A stretch of 39,768 bases of DNA, from NCBI RefSeq assembly GCF_914768045.1, contig NZ_CAJZCD010000014.1, forward strand, positions 1 to 39,768, in the 5' to 3' direction. The number at the start of each line of letters is the position of its first letter. Position 1 is the first letter of the stretch. The notes under the pieces are model-generated. The model made no database searches. It was not told the DNA's origin and worked only from the letters and a program-made list of their open reading frames with translations. The translations under genes and the position numbers were made by a program. This DNA comes from Snodgrassella communis. Its GTDB lineage: Bacteria; Pseudomonadota; Gammaproteobacteria; Burkholderiales; Neisseriaceae. Shown in pieces: positions 1-8,198 of this stretch.

Positions 1-9
1 AATCTGTTC

Positions 10-21
10 TGTTAAAGAGCG
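10..21 (-). promoter_or_regulatory. boxA antitermination element of an rRNA leader
   Basis: Read on the minus strand this is CGCTCTTTAACA, one base from the boxA consensus TGCTCTTTAACA that loads NusB/NusE for rRNA antitermination. It lies about 70 nt downstream of a near-consensus promoter on the same strand, as expected in a 16S rRNA leader. The 16S gene itself would lie to the left of the window. Confidence 0.75.
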
Positions 22-90
22 TTGCTTTTGACTGCGTTCTACTTTAAACTGGTTAGTTCTTTCGTGTCGCGTCATCAGCGAAGAAGGCGA

Positions 91-119
91 ACTATACGCC
101 TCGCTCTAAACCCTGTCAA
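91..119 (-). promoter_or_regulatory. Strong sigma-70 promoter of an rRNA operon, reading leftwards
   Basis: On the minus strand there is a perfect -35 TTGACA (114-119), exactly 17 bp of spacer, and -10 TATAGT (91-96), followed by a G/C-rich discriminator (TCGCC). The stretch just upstream (about 121-145) is A/T-rich, like an UP element. Near-consensus boxes, G/C discriminator, UP element and a downstream boxA together are the signature of an rrn P1 promoter. Transcription should start near position 83-84. Confidence 0.8.
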
Positions 120-247
120 CTACTTTCGATATTTATTTTTGTATAATTTATTAACCGCATATTTTTTATAATATTTAATTTTGTCGAATTTAGTTTTAGT
201 TTGTTTTGATGAATGTCCTTTAGATAGATATTGCTCAATCTATTGGT

Positions 248-1147
248 TCAGTCATTTGTTGCAGAAATGATTTGTGCTATTTGTTGGTATTTATCTCTAT
301 TTAATGTGGTTAAGTTTAAAGTTTGTTCTGCCAGTGCTTTGTAAACTACTCGTTCTGAAGAACTCAATGCCTGCCAGTGGCTGGCGATTATGTTGCTATC
401 GCCACGTTTTATCGGACCAGTTAAGGCTTCTGCTGGAGGCATGATTTGCAGTTGATCAAGATTTTGCTGCATGAGTTGGTTTACTAGCTTTTCCGTTAGT
501 TGTGGCGGCAAGGATAAGGTAGCCAGTATATTGCGTGCATAAGCATTTAATGTGACTAAAAAATTAGCACTGATGGAAAGTGCTGCGTGATAGCGAGTTT
601 TCTGAGCAGAGTTAATATTGAAACTAGTTAGATTTGCTGCCTGTGCCAACTGTTGCAATAACGGTAATGCTGCGCTGTCGCCTTCTATGGCGCATAGGTG
701 GCCGGGCAGTGTATTAATTGCCGTTTCGATTGTGGCAAAAGCAAATACTGGGTGTAATGAACCAGTTAGTACTTTTTGTTTGTTTGACTGTAATACTTTG
801 CTATTTAGTGCTCCGCTAAAATGAAGTATTAGTGTATTGGCTGTGATCCAGTCTGTCTGATTAATTTGTCGGCCAATTGTTTCTATGGCTTGATCACTGA
901 CACCTATGACTACGATATCTGCTGGTGGTAAGGTATTTAGCTGTTTATGAAGTTGAATATGCGGTATATGGCTTTTAAGATGCTGCGCTGCTGGGAAACT
1001 GCGATTCCATGCTGCCTGTATATTTATTTGTCTGCTTTGATGCCAGATAATGGCTAGTGTTGAGGCAACTTTACCGGTACCGATGATATTTAATCGTGGC
1101 ATAGATGACTTTGTTGGTTGGGTGGATTGAGTGAAGATGTCGGTCAT
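248..1147 (-). CDS. Rossmann-like / DUF2520 domain protein
   Basis: A 299-residue protein with an N-terminal nucleotide-binding Rossmann fold; the glycine-rich loop NIIGTGKVASTL lies at about residues 20-31, and a C-terminal helical DUF2520-type domain follows. The family resembles pyrroline-5-carboxylate reductase and F420:NADP oxidoreductase, so an NAD(P)-dependent dehydrogenase is likely, but the substrate is unknown. The first ATG (1147) has no clear ribosome binding site. An internal ATG at 1102, immediately before the Rossmann strand (MPRLNIIG), would give a more typical N-terminus of 284 residues. The gene faces away from minC and follows the rRNA promoter region in the same orientation. 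The call is firm at family level only. Confidence 0.75.
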   Translation of the reverse strand: MTDIFTQSTQPTKSSMPRLNIIGTGKVASTLAIIWHQSRQINIQAAWNRSFPAAQHLKSHIPHIQLHKQLNTLPPADIVVIGVSDQAIETIGRQINQTDWITANTLILHFSGALNSKVLQSNKQKVLTGSLHPVFAFATIETAINTLPGHLCAIEGDSAALPLLQQLAQAANLTSFNINSAQKTRYHAALSISANFLVTLNAYARNILATLSLPPQLTEKLVNQLMQQNLDQLQIMPPAEALTGPIKRGDSNIIASHWQALSSSERVVYKALAEQTLNLTTLNRDKYQQIAQIISATND

Positions 1148-1281
1148 TATCAGTTTTTCTTGGCTTAAGGGTAATTATTTTGTCTGTAGCTACGGGTTGT
1201 CATTGAAGCCGCTTAATCAAAACGGTACACTTCGATACTTACTCTATATTCTAATCAAAATTTATTTGGGCAAACACGTTA

Positions 1282-2025
1282 ATGAAAGCTGCTTTTAATG
1301 TGAAATCCGCGCGTCTGGATACACTATCAGTACAGTTACTGACTGATGACCTGACTTTGATTAACTATGAACTAAAGCAACGGGCAGATCGTTTTGGAAA
1401 TTTACGTAATATGCCTTTTACTTTGGATCTGCAAAATCTTACTAGTCCGGCAACAGTAGATTTAGGAAAGCTATTTGCGCTGTTTGCACAATATCATTTG
1501 CGTGTTATAGCTATTCGTCATTCTGATGCAAGCTGGGCAAGTTTGGCTAAACAACATAATATAGCTTTTAGTATTTTGCCGGAAGAGCAGGCTAATTCTC
1601 GAGTTAAAGCTGTAGCCGAGGCATTTTCTCCACAAACGGCAGATGCAAATAAAGAAAAATGTATTTCATCAGTTTCCGCAAATGCGCTGCCAACGTTGGT
1701 TATTGATCGTACGATTCGGACGGGGCAACAGGTTTATGCAGAAAAATCTGACTTAATTGTTCTGGGACTGGTCAGTGAAGGTGCGGAGATCATTGCTGAT
1801 GGCAATATTCATATTTACGGCCCGTTGCGTGGACGTGCTTTAGCTGGTGCCGCAGGTAATAAGGATACACGTATTTTTGCTCAGTGCATGCAAGCTGAGC
1901 TGGTATCTGTGGCTGGTATTTATCGTATTTTTGATCAGCAGTTACCGGCACATTTGGATCGTCGCCCAGCACAGATTTTTCTGCAAAATGACCGGCTGGT
2001 ACTTAGTGCGATTCAGGCGCATTAA
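1282..2025 (+). CDS. minC: Septum site-determining protein MinC
   Basis: MinC inhibits FtsZ polymerisation and is carried to the membrane by MinD, so that division occurs at midcell. The 247-residue length is usual. The N-terminal FtsZ-inhibiting domain covers about residues 1-105. The C-terminal beta-helix that dimerises and binds MinD starts near residue 150 and contains GAEIIADGNIHIYGPLRGRA and the following AGAAGNKDTRIF, which are strongly conserved in MinC. First gene of a minC-minD-minE-oxyR cluster on the same strand. The ribosome binding site is weak by eye. Confidence 0.96.
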   Translation: MKAAFNVKSARLDTLSVQLLTDDLTLINYELKQRADRFGNLRNMPFTLDLQNLTSPATVDLGKLFALFAQYHLRVIAIRHSDASWASLAKQHNIAFSILPEEQANSRVKAVAEAFSPQTADANKEKCISSVSANALPTLVIDRTIRTGQQVYAEKSDLIVLGLVSEGAEIIADGNIHIYGPLRGRALAGAAGNKDTRIFAQCMQAELVSVAGIYRIFDQQLPAHLDRRPAQIFLQNDRLVLSAIQAH

Positions 2026-2107
2026 TTTATTCAGATGTATGATTTTTATGCACTGTTAATTTGTAAACATATTAATGGGTTCACTTTACAACAAAAGGAA
2101 TTTAATT

Positions 2108-2923
2108 GTGGCAAAGATTATTGTGGTGACGTCAGGTAAAGGTGGTGTTGGTAAAACCACAACCAGTGCCAGCATTTCAACAGGTCTGGCTTTAGCCGGC
2201 CATAAAACTGCGGTAATTGATTTTGACGTGGGTTTACGTAATCTTGATTTGATTATGGGTTGTGAGCGCCGCGTGGTTTATGATCTGATTAATGTCATTC
2301 AGGATGAGGCTACTCTTAATCAGGCGTTAATTAAGGACAAACACTGCGATAATCTTTATGTATTACCAGCATCTCAAACTCGCGATAAGGATGCGCTTAC
2401 TCGTGATGGGGTGGAAAAGGTTTTAAACGACCTAACTGGCAAGATGGGTTTTGAATATGTGGTCTGTGATTCTCCAGCAGGTATTGAGCAGGGCGCATTG
2501 ATGGCTTTGTATTTTGCAGATGAGGCTATTGTAACTACGAATCCAGAAATTTCCAGTGTACGTGATTCTGACCGTATTTTAGGTATTTTATCCAGCAAAT
2601 CCCGCCGGGCGGAAACTAATGGTATACCGGTAAAAGAGCATTTATTGATCACACGTTACGCGCCTGAACGCGTTGAAAAGGGTGAAATGCTATCTGTTCA
2701 GGATATTCAGGATATTTTGCGTATTCCTTTGATTGGTGTCATTCCTGAATCGCAAAATGTGCTACAGGCTTCCAATTCGGGCACTCCTGTTATTTTACAG
2801 GAAGATTCAGTGGTTGCTGAGGCATATAAAGATGTGGTAGCTCGTCTGTTAGGTGAAGACCGTCCAATCCGCTTTCTGGATGCTGAGAAAAAAGGCTTTC
2901 TCAAGCGCCTGTTTGGAGGTTAG
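2108..2923 (+). CDS. minD: Septum site-determining ATPase MinD
   Basis: MinD is the membrane-cycling ParA-family ATPase that recruits MinC and oscillates under the action of MinE. I place the start at the GTG at 2108 because an AAAGGAA ribosome binding site lies just upstream and the protein then begins V-AKIIVVTSGKGGVGKTT, the standard MinD N-terminus. An upstream in-frame ATG at 2075 would add 11 residues with no family support. From the GTG the protein is 271 residues, the usual length. The deviant Walker A motif KGGVGKTT carries the signature lysine. The C-terminus (KKGFLKRLFGG) is the amphipathic membrane-targeting helix. minE starts 3 bases after the stop. Confidence 0.97.
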   Translation: MAKIIVVTSGKGGVGKTTTSASISTGLALAGHKTAVIDFDVGLRNLDLIMGCERRVVYDLINVIQDEATLNQALIKDKHCDNLYVLPASQTRDKDALTRDGVEKVLNDLTGKMGFEYVVCDSPAGIEQGALMALYFADEAIVTTNPEISSVRDSDRILGILSSKSRRAETNGIPVKEHLLITRYAPERVEKGEMLSVQDIQDILRIPLIGVIPESQNVLQASNSGTPVILQEDSVVAEAYKDVVARLLGEDRPIRFLDAEKKGFLKRLFGG

Positions 2924-2926
2924 GCC

Positions 2927-3205
2927 ATGTCTATAATGGATTTTCTTTTTGGCAAGAAGCAACAATCCGCTCAGCTGGCACGCGACCGTTTGCAGATTAT
3001 TATTGCGCAGGAGCGTGCTACACAAGCACCAGATTATTTGCCTACATTGCAAAAAGAGCTATTGGAAGTTTTGTCAAAATATGTTCATGTTTCTTTGAAC
3101 GATATTCATATTGCTCAGGAAAAGAAAGATGGTATGGATGTATTGGCTCTGAATATTACTTTACCGGAAACGGGAAAAAAAAGGCCAGTGAATGACGCTG
3201 ACTGA
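2927..3205 (+). CDS. minE: Cell division topological specificity factor MinE
   Basis: MinE stimulates MinD ATPase activity and confines MinCD to the poles. The protein has 92 residues, slightly longer than the common 87-88. It has the N-terminal membrane-binding stretch ([11 protein letters not shown]), the MinD-contacting helix around [15 protein letters not shown], and the C-terminal dimerisation part ([20 protein letters not shown]). Its last 14 bases overlap the start of oxyR, so the two are probably translationally coupled. Confidence 0.95.
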   Translation: MSIMDFLFGKKQQSAQLARDRLQIIIAQERATQAPDYLPTLQKELLEVLSKYVHVSLNDIHIAQEKKDGMDVLALNITLPETGKKRPVNDAD

Positions 3206-4118
3206 ATTGCGCTATATTGTGGCCGTCGCTCAAGAAAAACATTTTGGGCGTGCTGCCCAGCGATGCTTTGTGAGCCAGCCCACTTTATCTATTGCAATTA
3301 AAAAGCTTGAAGAAGAGTTGGGGCTGACTTTATTTGACCGCAGCAGTAATGAAGTTTTGACAACTGAAGCGGGTCAGCGAATTGTGTTACAGGCACGCCG
3401 GGTACTGGAAGAAGCTGATCGTATCAGGCTAATGGCAAATCAGGAACAAAGCGAGCTGGCTGGAATATTTAAGCTTGGTCTTATTTTTACAATTGCACCA
3501 TATCTGTTACCGAAATTAATTTTGTCATTGCGGCAGCTGGCACCGGAAATGCCATTGCAACTGGATGAAAATTATACTGATGTGCTAACGGAATTACTGA
3601 AGCGTGGTGCTCTGGATGCAATTGTGGTTGCTGAACCATTTCATGAAACGGGGCTGGCAACGATCCCGCTCTATGATGAACCTTTTTTTGTTATTGTTCC
3701 CAAAGGCCATCCTTTTGAGCAATTAGACGAAGTTACGCCAAAACAGCTGGGCGAAGAACGTGTATTGTTGCTTACAGAAGGTAACTGTATGCGTGATAAT
3801 GTACTGGATAGCTGTCAGGAATTGGCTTCGCGTCAGAAAATTCTGGGTTTATCGAATAGTATTCAAGGAAGTTCTATTAACACGATTCGGCATATGGTTG
3901 CCAGTGGCTTGGGTATTAGTGTAATGCCTGCTACGGCATTAACGGAAAATGACCATTTGTTATTCAGCATTATTCCTTTTACTAATCCGGCTCCGAAACG
4001 GCGTGTGGTCTTGGCCTCACGACGTAATTTTGTCCGCCCTAAAGCTTTAAGGATGATCAAATCGGCTATTTTGTCTTCGCATCTATCCGGAGTACAATTT
4101 ATTCATGATGTTGATTAG
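3192..4118 (+). CDS. oxyR: Hydrogen peroxide-sensing LysR regulator OxyR
   Basis: A 308-residue LysR-family regulator with an N-terminal winged helix ([20 protein letters not shown]) and a C-terminal sensor domain. Two cysteines occur at residues 199 and 208 ([12 protein letters not shown]), the exact positions and 9-residue spacing of the peroxide-sensing disulfide pair in E. coli OxyR, so peroxide sensing is well supported. It overlaps minE by 14 bases and ends the min operon, the neisserial arrangement. A strong hairpin terminator follows 12 bases after the stop. Confidence 0.95.
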   Translation: MTLTELRYIVAVAQEKHFGRAAQRCFVSQPTLSIAIKKLEEELGLTLFDRSSNEVLTTEAGQRIVLQARRVLEEADRIRLMANQEQSELAGIFKLGLIFTIAPYLLPKLILSLRQLAPEMPLQLDENYTDVLTELLKRGALDAIVVAEPFHETGLATIPLYDEPFFVIVPKGHPFEQLDEVTPKQLGEERVLLLTEGNCMRDNVLDSCQELASRQKILGLSNSIQGSSINTIRHMVASGLGISVMPATALTENDHLLFSIIPFTNPAPKRRVVLASRRNFVRPKALRMIKSAILSSHLSGVQFIHDVD

Positions 4119-4130
4119 GCTTTATTGTTA

Positions 4131-4168
4131 CAAGAAAAACGTCAGTTTTTGAGCTGGCGTTTTTCTTG
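4131..4168 (+). terminator. Rho-independent terminator of minCDE-oxyR
   Basis: A 15-bp stem with one G-U pair: CAAGAAAAACGTCAG (4131-4145) pairs with CTGGCGTTTTTCTTG (4154-4168) around an 8-nt loop. The descending arm supplies the T-run. It ends the operon on the plus strand. Confidence 0.85.
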
Positions 4169-4307
4169 GGCGGGAATTTCTGATTTATAGCGGCTAGAAA
4201 GTTTTTTGATTATTTGTCTGTATGGTGTTTTTTTAAATCTGTGCTGATAGAATTATCTTCTAAGGTGATATGGATTAAAATTTAGACAGATTTAGACAGG
4301 ATGTTCA

Positions 4308-4742
4308 ATGATTGCATTAATACAACGCGTTAAGCAAGCCAGTGTCAGTGTAAACTGTGAAATTATCGGCCAAATAGAGCACGGATTGCTGGTTCTGTTA
4401 GGTGTTGAACAAGGCGATGATCCACAAAAAGCTGAACGTCTGTGCAGTAAGGTTCTAGGTTACCGAGTATTTGGTGATCAGGATAATAAAATGAATTTGA
4501 ATATTAAGCAAGTGAATGGACAACTATTGGTTGTATCACAATTTACTCTTGCTGCTGATACTAAAAAAGGGACGAGACCAAGTTTTACTAAAGGTGCAAC
4601 GCCAGCTGAAGCCAATCATTTATATAATTATTTTGTTGAATTATGCCAAAAACAGCTTATAACTAAAACTGGAATATTTGCAGCAGATATGCAGGTTTCT
4701 CTGGTTAATGATGGCCCAGTCACGTTTTGGCTACAAGTTTAA
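4308..4742 (+). CDS. dtd: D-aminoacyl-tRNA deacylase
   Basis: Dtd hydrolyses D-aminoacyl-tRNAs (and glycyl-tRNA-Ala), a cytosolic proofreading step of translation. The 144-residue length is typical. The two active-site signatures are present: [17 protein letters not shown] in the middle and the GPVTFWL cross-subunit motif at the C-terminus. A ribosome binding site (ACAGGATG) lies just upstream of the ATG. The 5' region contains ATTTAGACAG twice in tandem, of unknown meaning. It appears to be a single-gene unit after the oxyR terminator. Confidence 0.95.
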   Translation: MIALIQRVKQASVSVNCEIIGQIEHGLLVLLGVEQGDDPQKAERLCSKVLGYRVFGDQDNKMNLNIKQVNGQLLVVSQFTLAADTKKGTRPSFTKGATPAEANHLYNYFVELCQKQLITKTGIFAADMQVSLVNDGPVTFWLQV

Positions 4743-4788
4743 TTACTATTTATTGCTCGCGCTTTGGAATATGAATATTAGTTAATTT

Positions 4789-5418
4789 TTAGTAGCGATT
4801 TAACTCTTGTTTCAATACGCGGATATTGGCCTGTCTATCGGTAACATTTTGCTGCCAGCGCTGAATTTGGGCAACAATACCTTGCTTTTGCGCCTGTCGC
4901 AATTGCTGCTGGGCTGTCACCAACGCCCGCTGTTCACTGGCAATATCACGCTGTACGAGTTGCTTTGGGGTTAATTTGGGCACAACAATTATTTTTGCTG
5001 GTACGTTTTTATTTTTAATTGCAGTGGCTATATCTGGTTTCGGTGTCTGCTGACGCAGCAGGATGCCTATTTTAGGTGTTGGCGGTACTTTCATTAAATC
5101 GCTATCACGACCAAATTCAGCACTATACCAGAGGCGCTGTAGCTGCTCTAATCCTGGGGCATTTTGGTTTTCCAGTGAATGTTTTTTTAAATCATCACTG
5201 TCTGTGGGCGGATGTTTGGCAATCTGGCATTGAACATCTAATGGTTTAGTTGTGTAGCTAACATGATTATTTGCTAGCGGACATGCATACCAGATTACCG
5301 GCACTGGTTCGCTAGCCATGATTGCGGCTGGTTTATCTTCAGCCCAAACTGGGTTTAAATAGCCTGATAGCAGTACACAGATACTAAGATAAAAACCAAG
5401 TCTGAACTTGTTTTGCAT
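4789..5418 (-). CDS. Exported hypothetical protein with C-terminal coiled coil
   Basis: I do not recognise a family. The 209-residue protein begins with a clear Sec signal peptide (MQNKFRLGFYLSICVLLSGY, cleavage probably after PVWA near residue 26). Two cysteines lie in the early mature part (WYACPLANN, DVQCQIA), compatible with a small disulfide. The middle is proline-rich and the last ~50 residues (VTAQQQLRQAQKQG to the end) are Q/R-rich and helical, probably a coiled coil. The likely location is the periplasm. It is convergent with dtd, with only 46 bases between the stops. Confidence 0.6.
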   Translation of the reverse strand: MQNKFRLGFYLSICVLLSGYLNPVWAEDKPAAIMASEPVPVIWYACPLANNHVSYTTKPLDVQCQIAKHPPTDSDDLKKHSLENQNAPGLEQLQRLWYSAEFGRDSDLMKVPPTPKIGILLRQQTPKPDIATAIKNKNVPAKIIVVPKLTPKQLVQRDIASEQRALVTAQQQLRQAQKQGIVAQIQRWQQNVTDRQANIRVLKQELNRY

Positions 5419-6255
5419 GACAATGACTCATTGCATCTAAATTAAAAACAAACAGGTTTATATTACAACAATTCAAATGAGGCTAGTTAACTAGGTAAAT
5501 CCATATAATTAGTCCAAGTGTTGTATTGTACGACAAGTTATTTGCTGTGCAGATGCTTTGTATTACAGTTTTTACTTTTATATCATATTAGTTGTTACTT
5601 TGTATATTTATTACAGAAAGTATTGAGTTTATTTTGAGTTGTCTAATGATGTATCTAGGTAAAATGGGATATTAGGGTGTTAACAGTAATATATTTAGGT
5701 GTTAACTAATGGTTATATTTTTACATGTTGAAAAACACGCTATAAGAAGGAGTATGGTAGAGCCAAATGAAATAAGATCAAATTTTTTGAAACTGAAAAA
5801 GATATATCTGTATTAGTCAAAATCCAAAATCAAATTCTTAGTAACGGGTTATTTTTGTTTCAAAGTGATAAACTCTTTATTCACCGCTAGTTAAGATTTC
5901 GTCAGTAGAAAATTTGCTTAGCTTCTTTTTAGGCGTTGCTTTATTTAAAAGCTTATTATCAATACAAAATGTCTTTTATTTGTTATTTTAATGTTTTTGT
6001 TATCTTGACCCATTAAGTGATAACCACAAGGATACTCCATCAAAATGCGAGGGAGTATTGTTATTGCATCCATAAATTCGCCAATTAATGTTTAGAATTT
6101 CAATATAGCTTAATTCTATTTAAGAGGTATTTGGCGATTTTTATCAGATAATAGGGTAACAAAAGTTAATAACGATTAGATAATATATGATTTTTATTTT
6201 TATCGTTATTGATGTATTTGCATTTTATTATTACTTATTTATCAAATATATCAGG
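5419..6255. other. A/T-rich gap without a confident gene
   Basis: About 840 bases of low-complexity A/T-rich DNA. It contains a possible 42-codon reading frame on the minus strand (5945-6073, MDAITILPRILMEYP...), with no good ribosome binding site. An AAGGAG box at about 5746-5751 is followed too closely by an ATG opening a 20-codon frame. A dyad ATACTCC/GGAGTAT lies near 6033-6057. No gene, RNA or IS end is convincing. It may be decayed accessory DNA. Confidence 0.5.
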
Positions 6256-6660
6256 TTACTCATATGAATAAAAAGTACAAGTAATGCCAGATTTAAAATC
6301 CTTAAGATGCAGTTCCCCGCCAGTAAGTAGTTCTGAAGGAAAATAATCGGGCTTTTGCTTCAAATAAACTTTTCGCATTAGGTCAAGACCAATAAGATAT
6401 CCATTACCGTCTTTGATATGAATGCCGTTATTATTGTATGGACTCAGTTGTTCACAAATAGAACAATCTTTATCATAATTATATTCGTCACTTTCAGACT
6501 CTTCAGGATAGTAACATCTGTTATCATAAACCCACTCTATATTCATGATATCTTGGTAACTAAAGTCTGTTAAATAATATGTAATAAAATTAATTGGCAA
6601 ATACAGTATAAAACTCATTAAAAAAACAGTAAATAGGTGATATAACTTTAATTTCTTCAT
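6256..6660 (-). CDS. Hypothetical membrane-anchored or exported protein
   Basis: No family recognised. The 134-residue protein has a hydrophobic N-terminal segment (about residues 8-30, LFTVFLMSFILYLPINF) that can act as a signal anchor. An acidic, tyrosine-rich domain follows, with cysteines at RCYYPEE and a CSIC (CxxC) motif near residue 70. Composition is more A/T-rich than tag next to it, suggesting accessory origin. No clear Shine-Dalgarno sequence precedes the ATG. The stop of tag is on the same strand 10 bases upstream of this start, so the two may be cotranscribed. Confidence 0.5.
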   Translation of the reverse strand: MKKLKLYHLFTVFLMSFILYLPINFITYYLTDFSYQDIMNIEWVYDNRCYYPEESESDEYNYDKDCSICEQLSPYNNNGIHIKDGNGYLIGLDLMRKVYLKQKPDYFPSELLTGGELHLKDFKSGITCTFYSYE

Positions 6661-6670
6661 TTTGATTTTA

Positions 6671-7252
6671 TTATTTAGGCTGATTATTTTTTAATTCTCG
6701 ACACAAAAAACAGCTAGCTAGATGATCATTTACTAAGCCCATCGATTGCATGAAAGCATAACAGGTAGTGGGTCCTACAAAGCTAAAACCGCGCTTTTTT
6801 AATGCTTTGGACATAGCTGCACTGATTTTTGTCTGGGCGGGTACTTCAGCTAAAAATTTATAGTGATTGATAATCGGCTGATGATTAACAAATGACCAGA
6901 TAAAATTGGCAAAATCTTCTCCATGCTGTTGCATGGTTAGATAGGCATGGGCGTTATGAATAATGGCCTGTAATTTGCCCGGATGGCGAATCAATCCGGG
7001 ATTTTGCAGAAATGGTTTGATATCGGTGATGGTAATGATTTTATGTGGATTAAAATTGTAAAAGCAGCGCCGGTATTCATCACGCTTTTTTAATACAGTA
7101 ATCCATGATAAGCCGGCCTGCTGGCCTTCCAGACAGATTTTTTCAAACAATTTTTGTCCGTCTTTTTGCACCCGCCCCCATTCATAATCATGATAATGCA
7201 GATAAAGGGGGTCTGCTTTAACCCAATCACAACGTTTTAATTGTTTTTGCAT
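6671..7252 (-). CDS. tag: DNA-3-methyladenine glycosylase I
   Basis: Tag excises 3-methyladenine from alkylated DNA, starting base excision repair. I place the start at the ATG at 7252 (193 residues) because the family begins just before the CDWV motif; the longer frame begins with TTG at 7282 and adds unsupported residues. The zinc-binding residues are visible: C8 and H21 with the same 13-residue separation as E. coli C4/H17, and H/C in NDHLASC near the C-terminus. Other conserved pieces are YHDYEWG, EGQQAGLSWITVLKKR and the QSMGLVNDH region. Confidence 0.94.
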   Translation of the reverse strand: MQKQLKRCDWVKADPLYLHYHDYEWGRVQKDGQKLFEKICLEGQQAGLSWITVLKKRDEYRRCFYNFNPHKIITITDIKPFLQNPGLIRHPGKLQAIIHNAHAYLTMQQHGEDFANFIWSFVNHQPIINHYKFLAEVPAQTKISAAMSKALKKRGFSFVGPTTCYAFMQSMGLVNDHLASCFLCRELKNNQPK

Positions 7253-7305
7253 GGTTTCGGGGAGTCCGATAATATTGATCAATCTACTCAGTCATGTCTG
7301 ATATT

Positions 7306-7875
7306 TTAATTTGACCATGTCTGAATCAGGATAATAATACCTAAAAGACAAAATAGGAAACAGGCACTGATGCGAATTTGATTAAGTGGTAAGCGCTGCA
7401 TCAACCAGTTGCCAAAAAATATTACAGGAACATTTGCCAGCAATAAACCTACGGTACTACCCAGCACTACCGAGTACAAATCACGATACTGCGCAGCAAG
7501 TAATATCGTAGCGATTTGGGTTTTATCCCCTACTTCAGCCAGAAAAAATAATACTGCTGTCGCCACAAACGGACCATAACGCATAAAACGGGTGTCTACG
7601 CCATCATCCTTATCTGGTTTTAACAGCCATAATCCGACAATCAGGAAACTGAAACCAACAACCCAACCCATTAGCTGAGGTGTAAAAAAGCGCGCTACTT
7701 CAACGCCAAACCAAGCAGACACCATATGATTCAGCAATGTTGCACATAATATACCGGCGATAATGGCATATTTTCGCGCAAAGCGGGTAGCAAGAAATAA
7801 AGTCAGTAATTGAGTTTTGTCACCGATTTCAGCTAAAGCAACCGGTATAACCGAAGAAAGAAAAGCATGAACCAT
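7306..7875 (-). CDS. TMEM165/GDT1-family manganese exporter
   Basis: An integral membrane protein with about six to seven helices and the two hallmark motifs of the UPF0016/GDT1 family, EIGDKTQ and EVGDKTQ, which form the cation path; bacterial members such as MneA export Mn2+. I choose the ATG at 7875 (MVHAFLSSVIPVALAEIGD, 189 residues). The longer frame from 7953 runs through a transcription terminator hairpin in the leader and adds a non-family N-terminus. A yybP-ykoY-like riboswitch lies upstream, which independently supports a manganese role. Probably monocistronic. Confidence 0.88.
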   Translation of the reverse strand: MVHAFLSSVIPVALAEIGDKTQLLTLFLATRFARKYAIIAGILCATLLNHMVSAWFGVEVARFFTPQLMGWVVGFSFLIVGLWLLKPDKDDGVDTRFMRYGPFVATAVLFFLAEVGDKTQIATILLAAQYRDLYSVVLGSTVGLLLANVPVIFFGNWLMQRLPLNQIRISACFLFCLLGIIILIQTWSN

Positions 7876-7915
7876 TTTTAGAATACCAATAGGCGGGTTT
7901 AAAGACAAAAGACAC

Positions 7916-7944
7916 GATAAAACCCCCGCCATAGCGGTTTTATC
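7916..7944 (-). terminator. Riboswitch expression-platform terminator hairpin
   Basis: On the minus strand GATAAAACC and GGTTTTATC are perfectly complementary, with an inner CCGC-TATG-GCGG helix, followed by a T-rich tract (TCTTTTGTCTTT). It sits between the Mn aptamer and the exporter ATG, so it is probably the on/off terminator of the riboswitch. Confidence 0.7.
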
Positions 7945-7947
7945 CTG

Positions 7948-8067
7948 TCTCAAGTCTCGTTAATCCGCCATCTGGTCAGACGTTACGACCATGCAGATAA
8001 TGCTGCAAATATGTTGATCGTAACCACAGGTACTGGAGAAATCACCTGTGCAACTACTCCCTTAAGG
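7948..8067 (-). ncRNA. yybP-ykoY-like manganese riboswitch aptamer
   Basis: On the minus strand the leader starts TTAAGGGAGTAGTTG, matching the conserved GGGAGUAG of the yybP-ykoY class. It continues with a CACAGGT/ACCTGTG hairpin, a GTTACGA/TCGTAAC helix containing the conserved TCAACATA and an inner TGCAG/CTGCA hairpin, and ends near a CGAGAC segment, as in the family. This class binds Mn2+ and turns on Mn exporters. Here it precedes a GDT1-family exporter with a terminator between them. The identification is by motif and order of helices; a covariance-model scan was not possible. Confidence 0.75.
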
Positions 8068-8149
8068 CGATGCATCATAACCGATTCCGTACGGTAAAAA
8101 CAAGTGAAATTTCGGTCAAAATCATTGAATTTGATTTTAAACAACAAAA

Positions 8150-8176
8150 CAGGCTGCCATAATTTCTGGCAGCCTG
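8150..8176 (-). terminator. Terminator of the DASS transporter gene
   Basis: A perfect 10-bp stem, CAGGCTGCCA (8150-8159) with TGGCAGCCTG (8167-8176), loop of 7. On the minus strand it is followed by TTTTGTTGTTT, a good terminator for the gene ending at 8199. The stem arm GGCAGCCTGA also resembles a neisserial DNA-uptake dialect (see findings). Confidence 0.85.
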
Positions 8177-8198
8177 AGAAGGAGATGAACAGACTAGA

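Noticed and set aside
2075-2107. Upstream ATG for minD
   Set aside because: It gives 11 extra residues not found in MinD and ignores the AAAGGAA box ahead of GTG 2108.
5945-6073. 42-codon minus-strand frame (MDAITILPRILMEYP...)
   Set aside because: The reading looks protein-like, but there is no ribosome binding site, no terminator and no recognisable family; kept only as a remark in the gap entry.
7876-7953. 26-residue N-terminal extension of the GDT1-family protein
   Set aside because: It would translate the riboswitch terminator hairpin and has no family counterpart; the start at 7875 is preferred.
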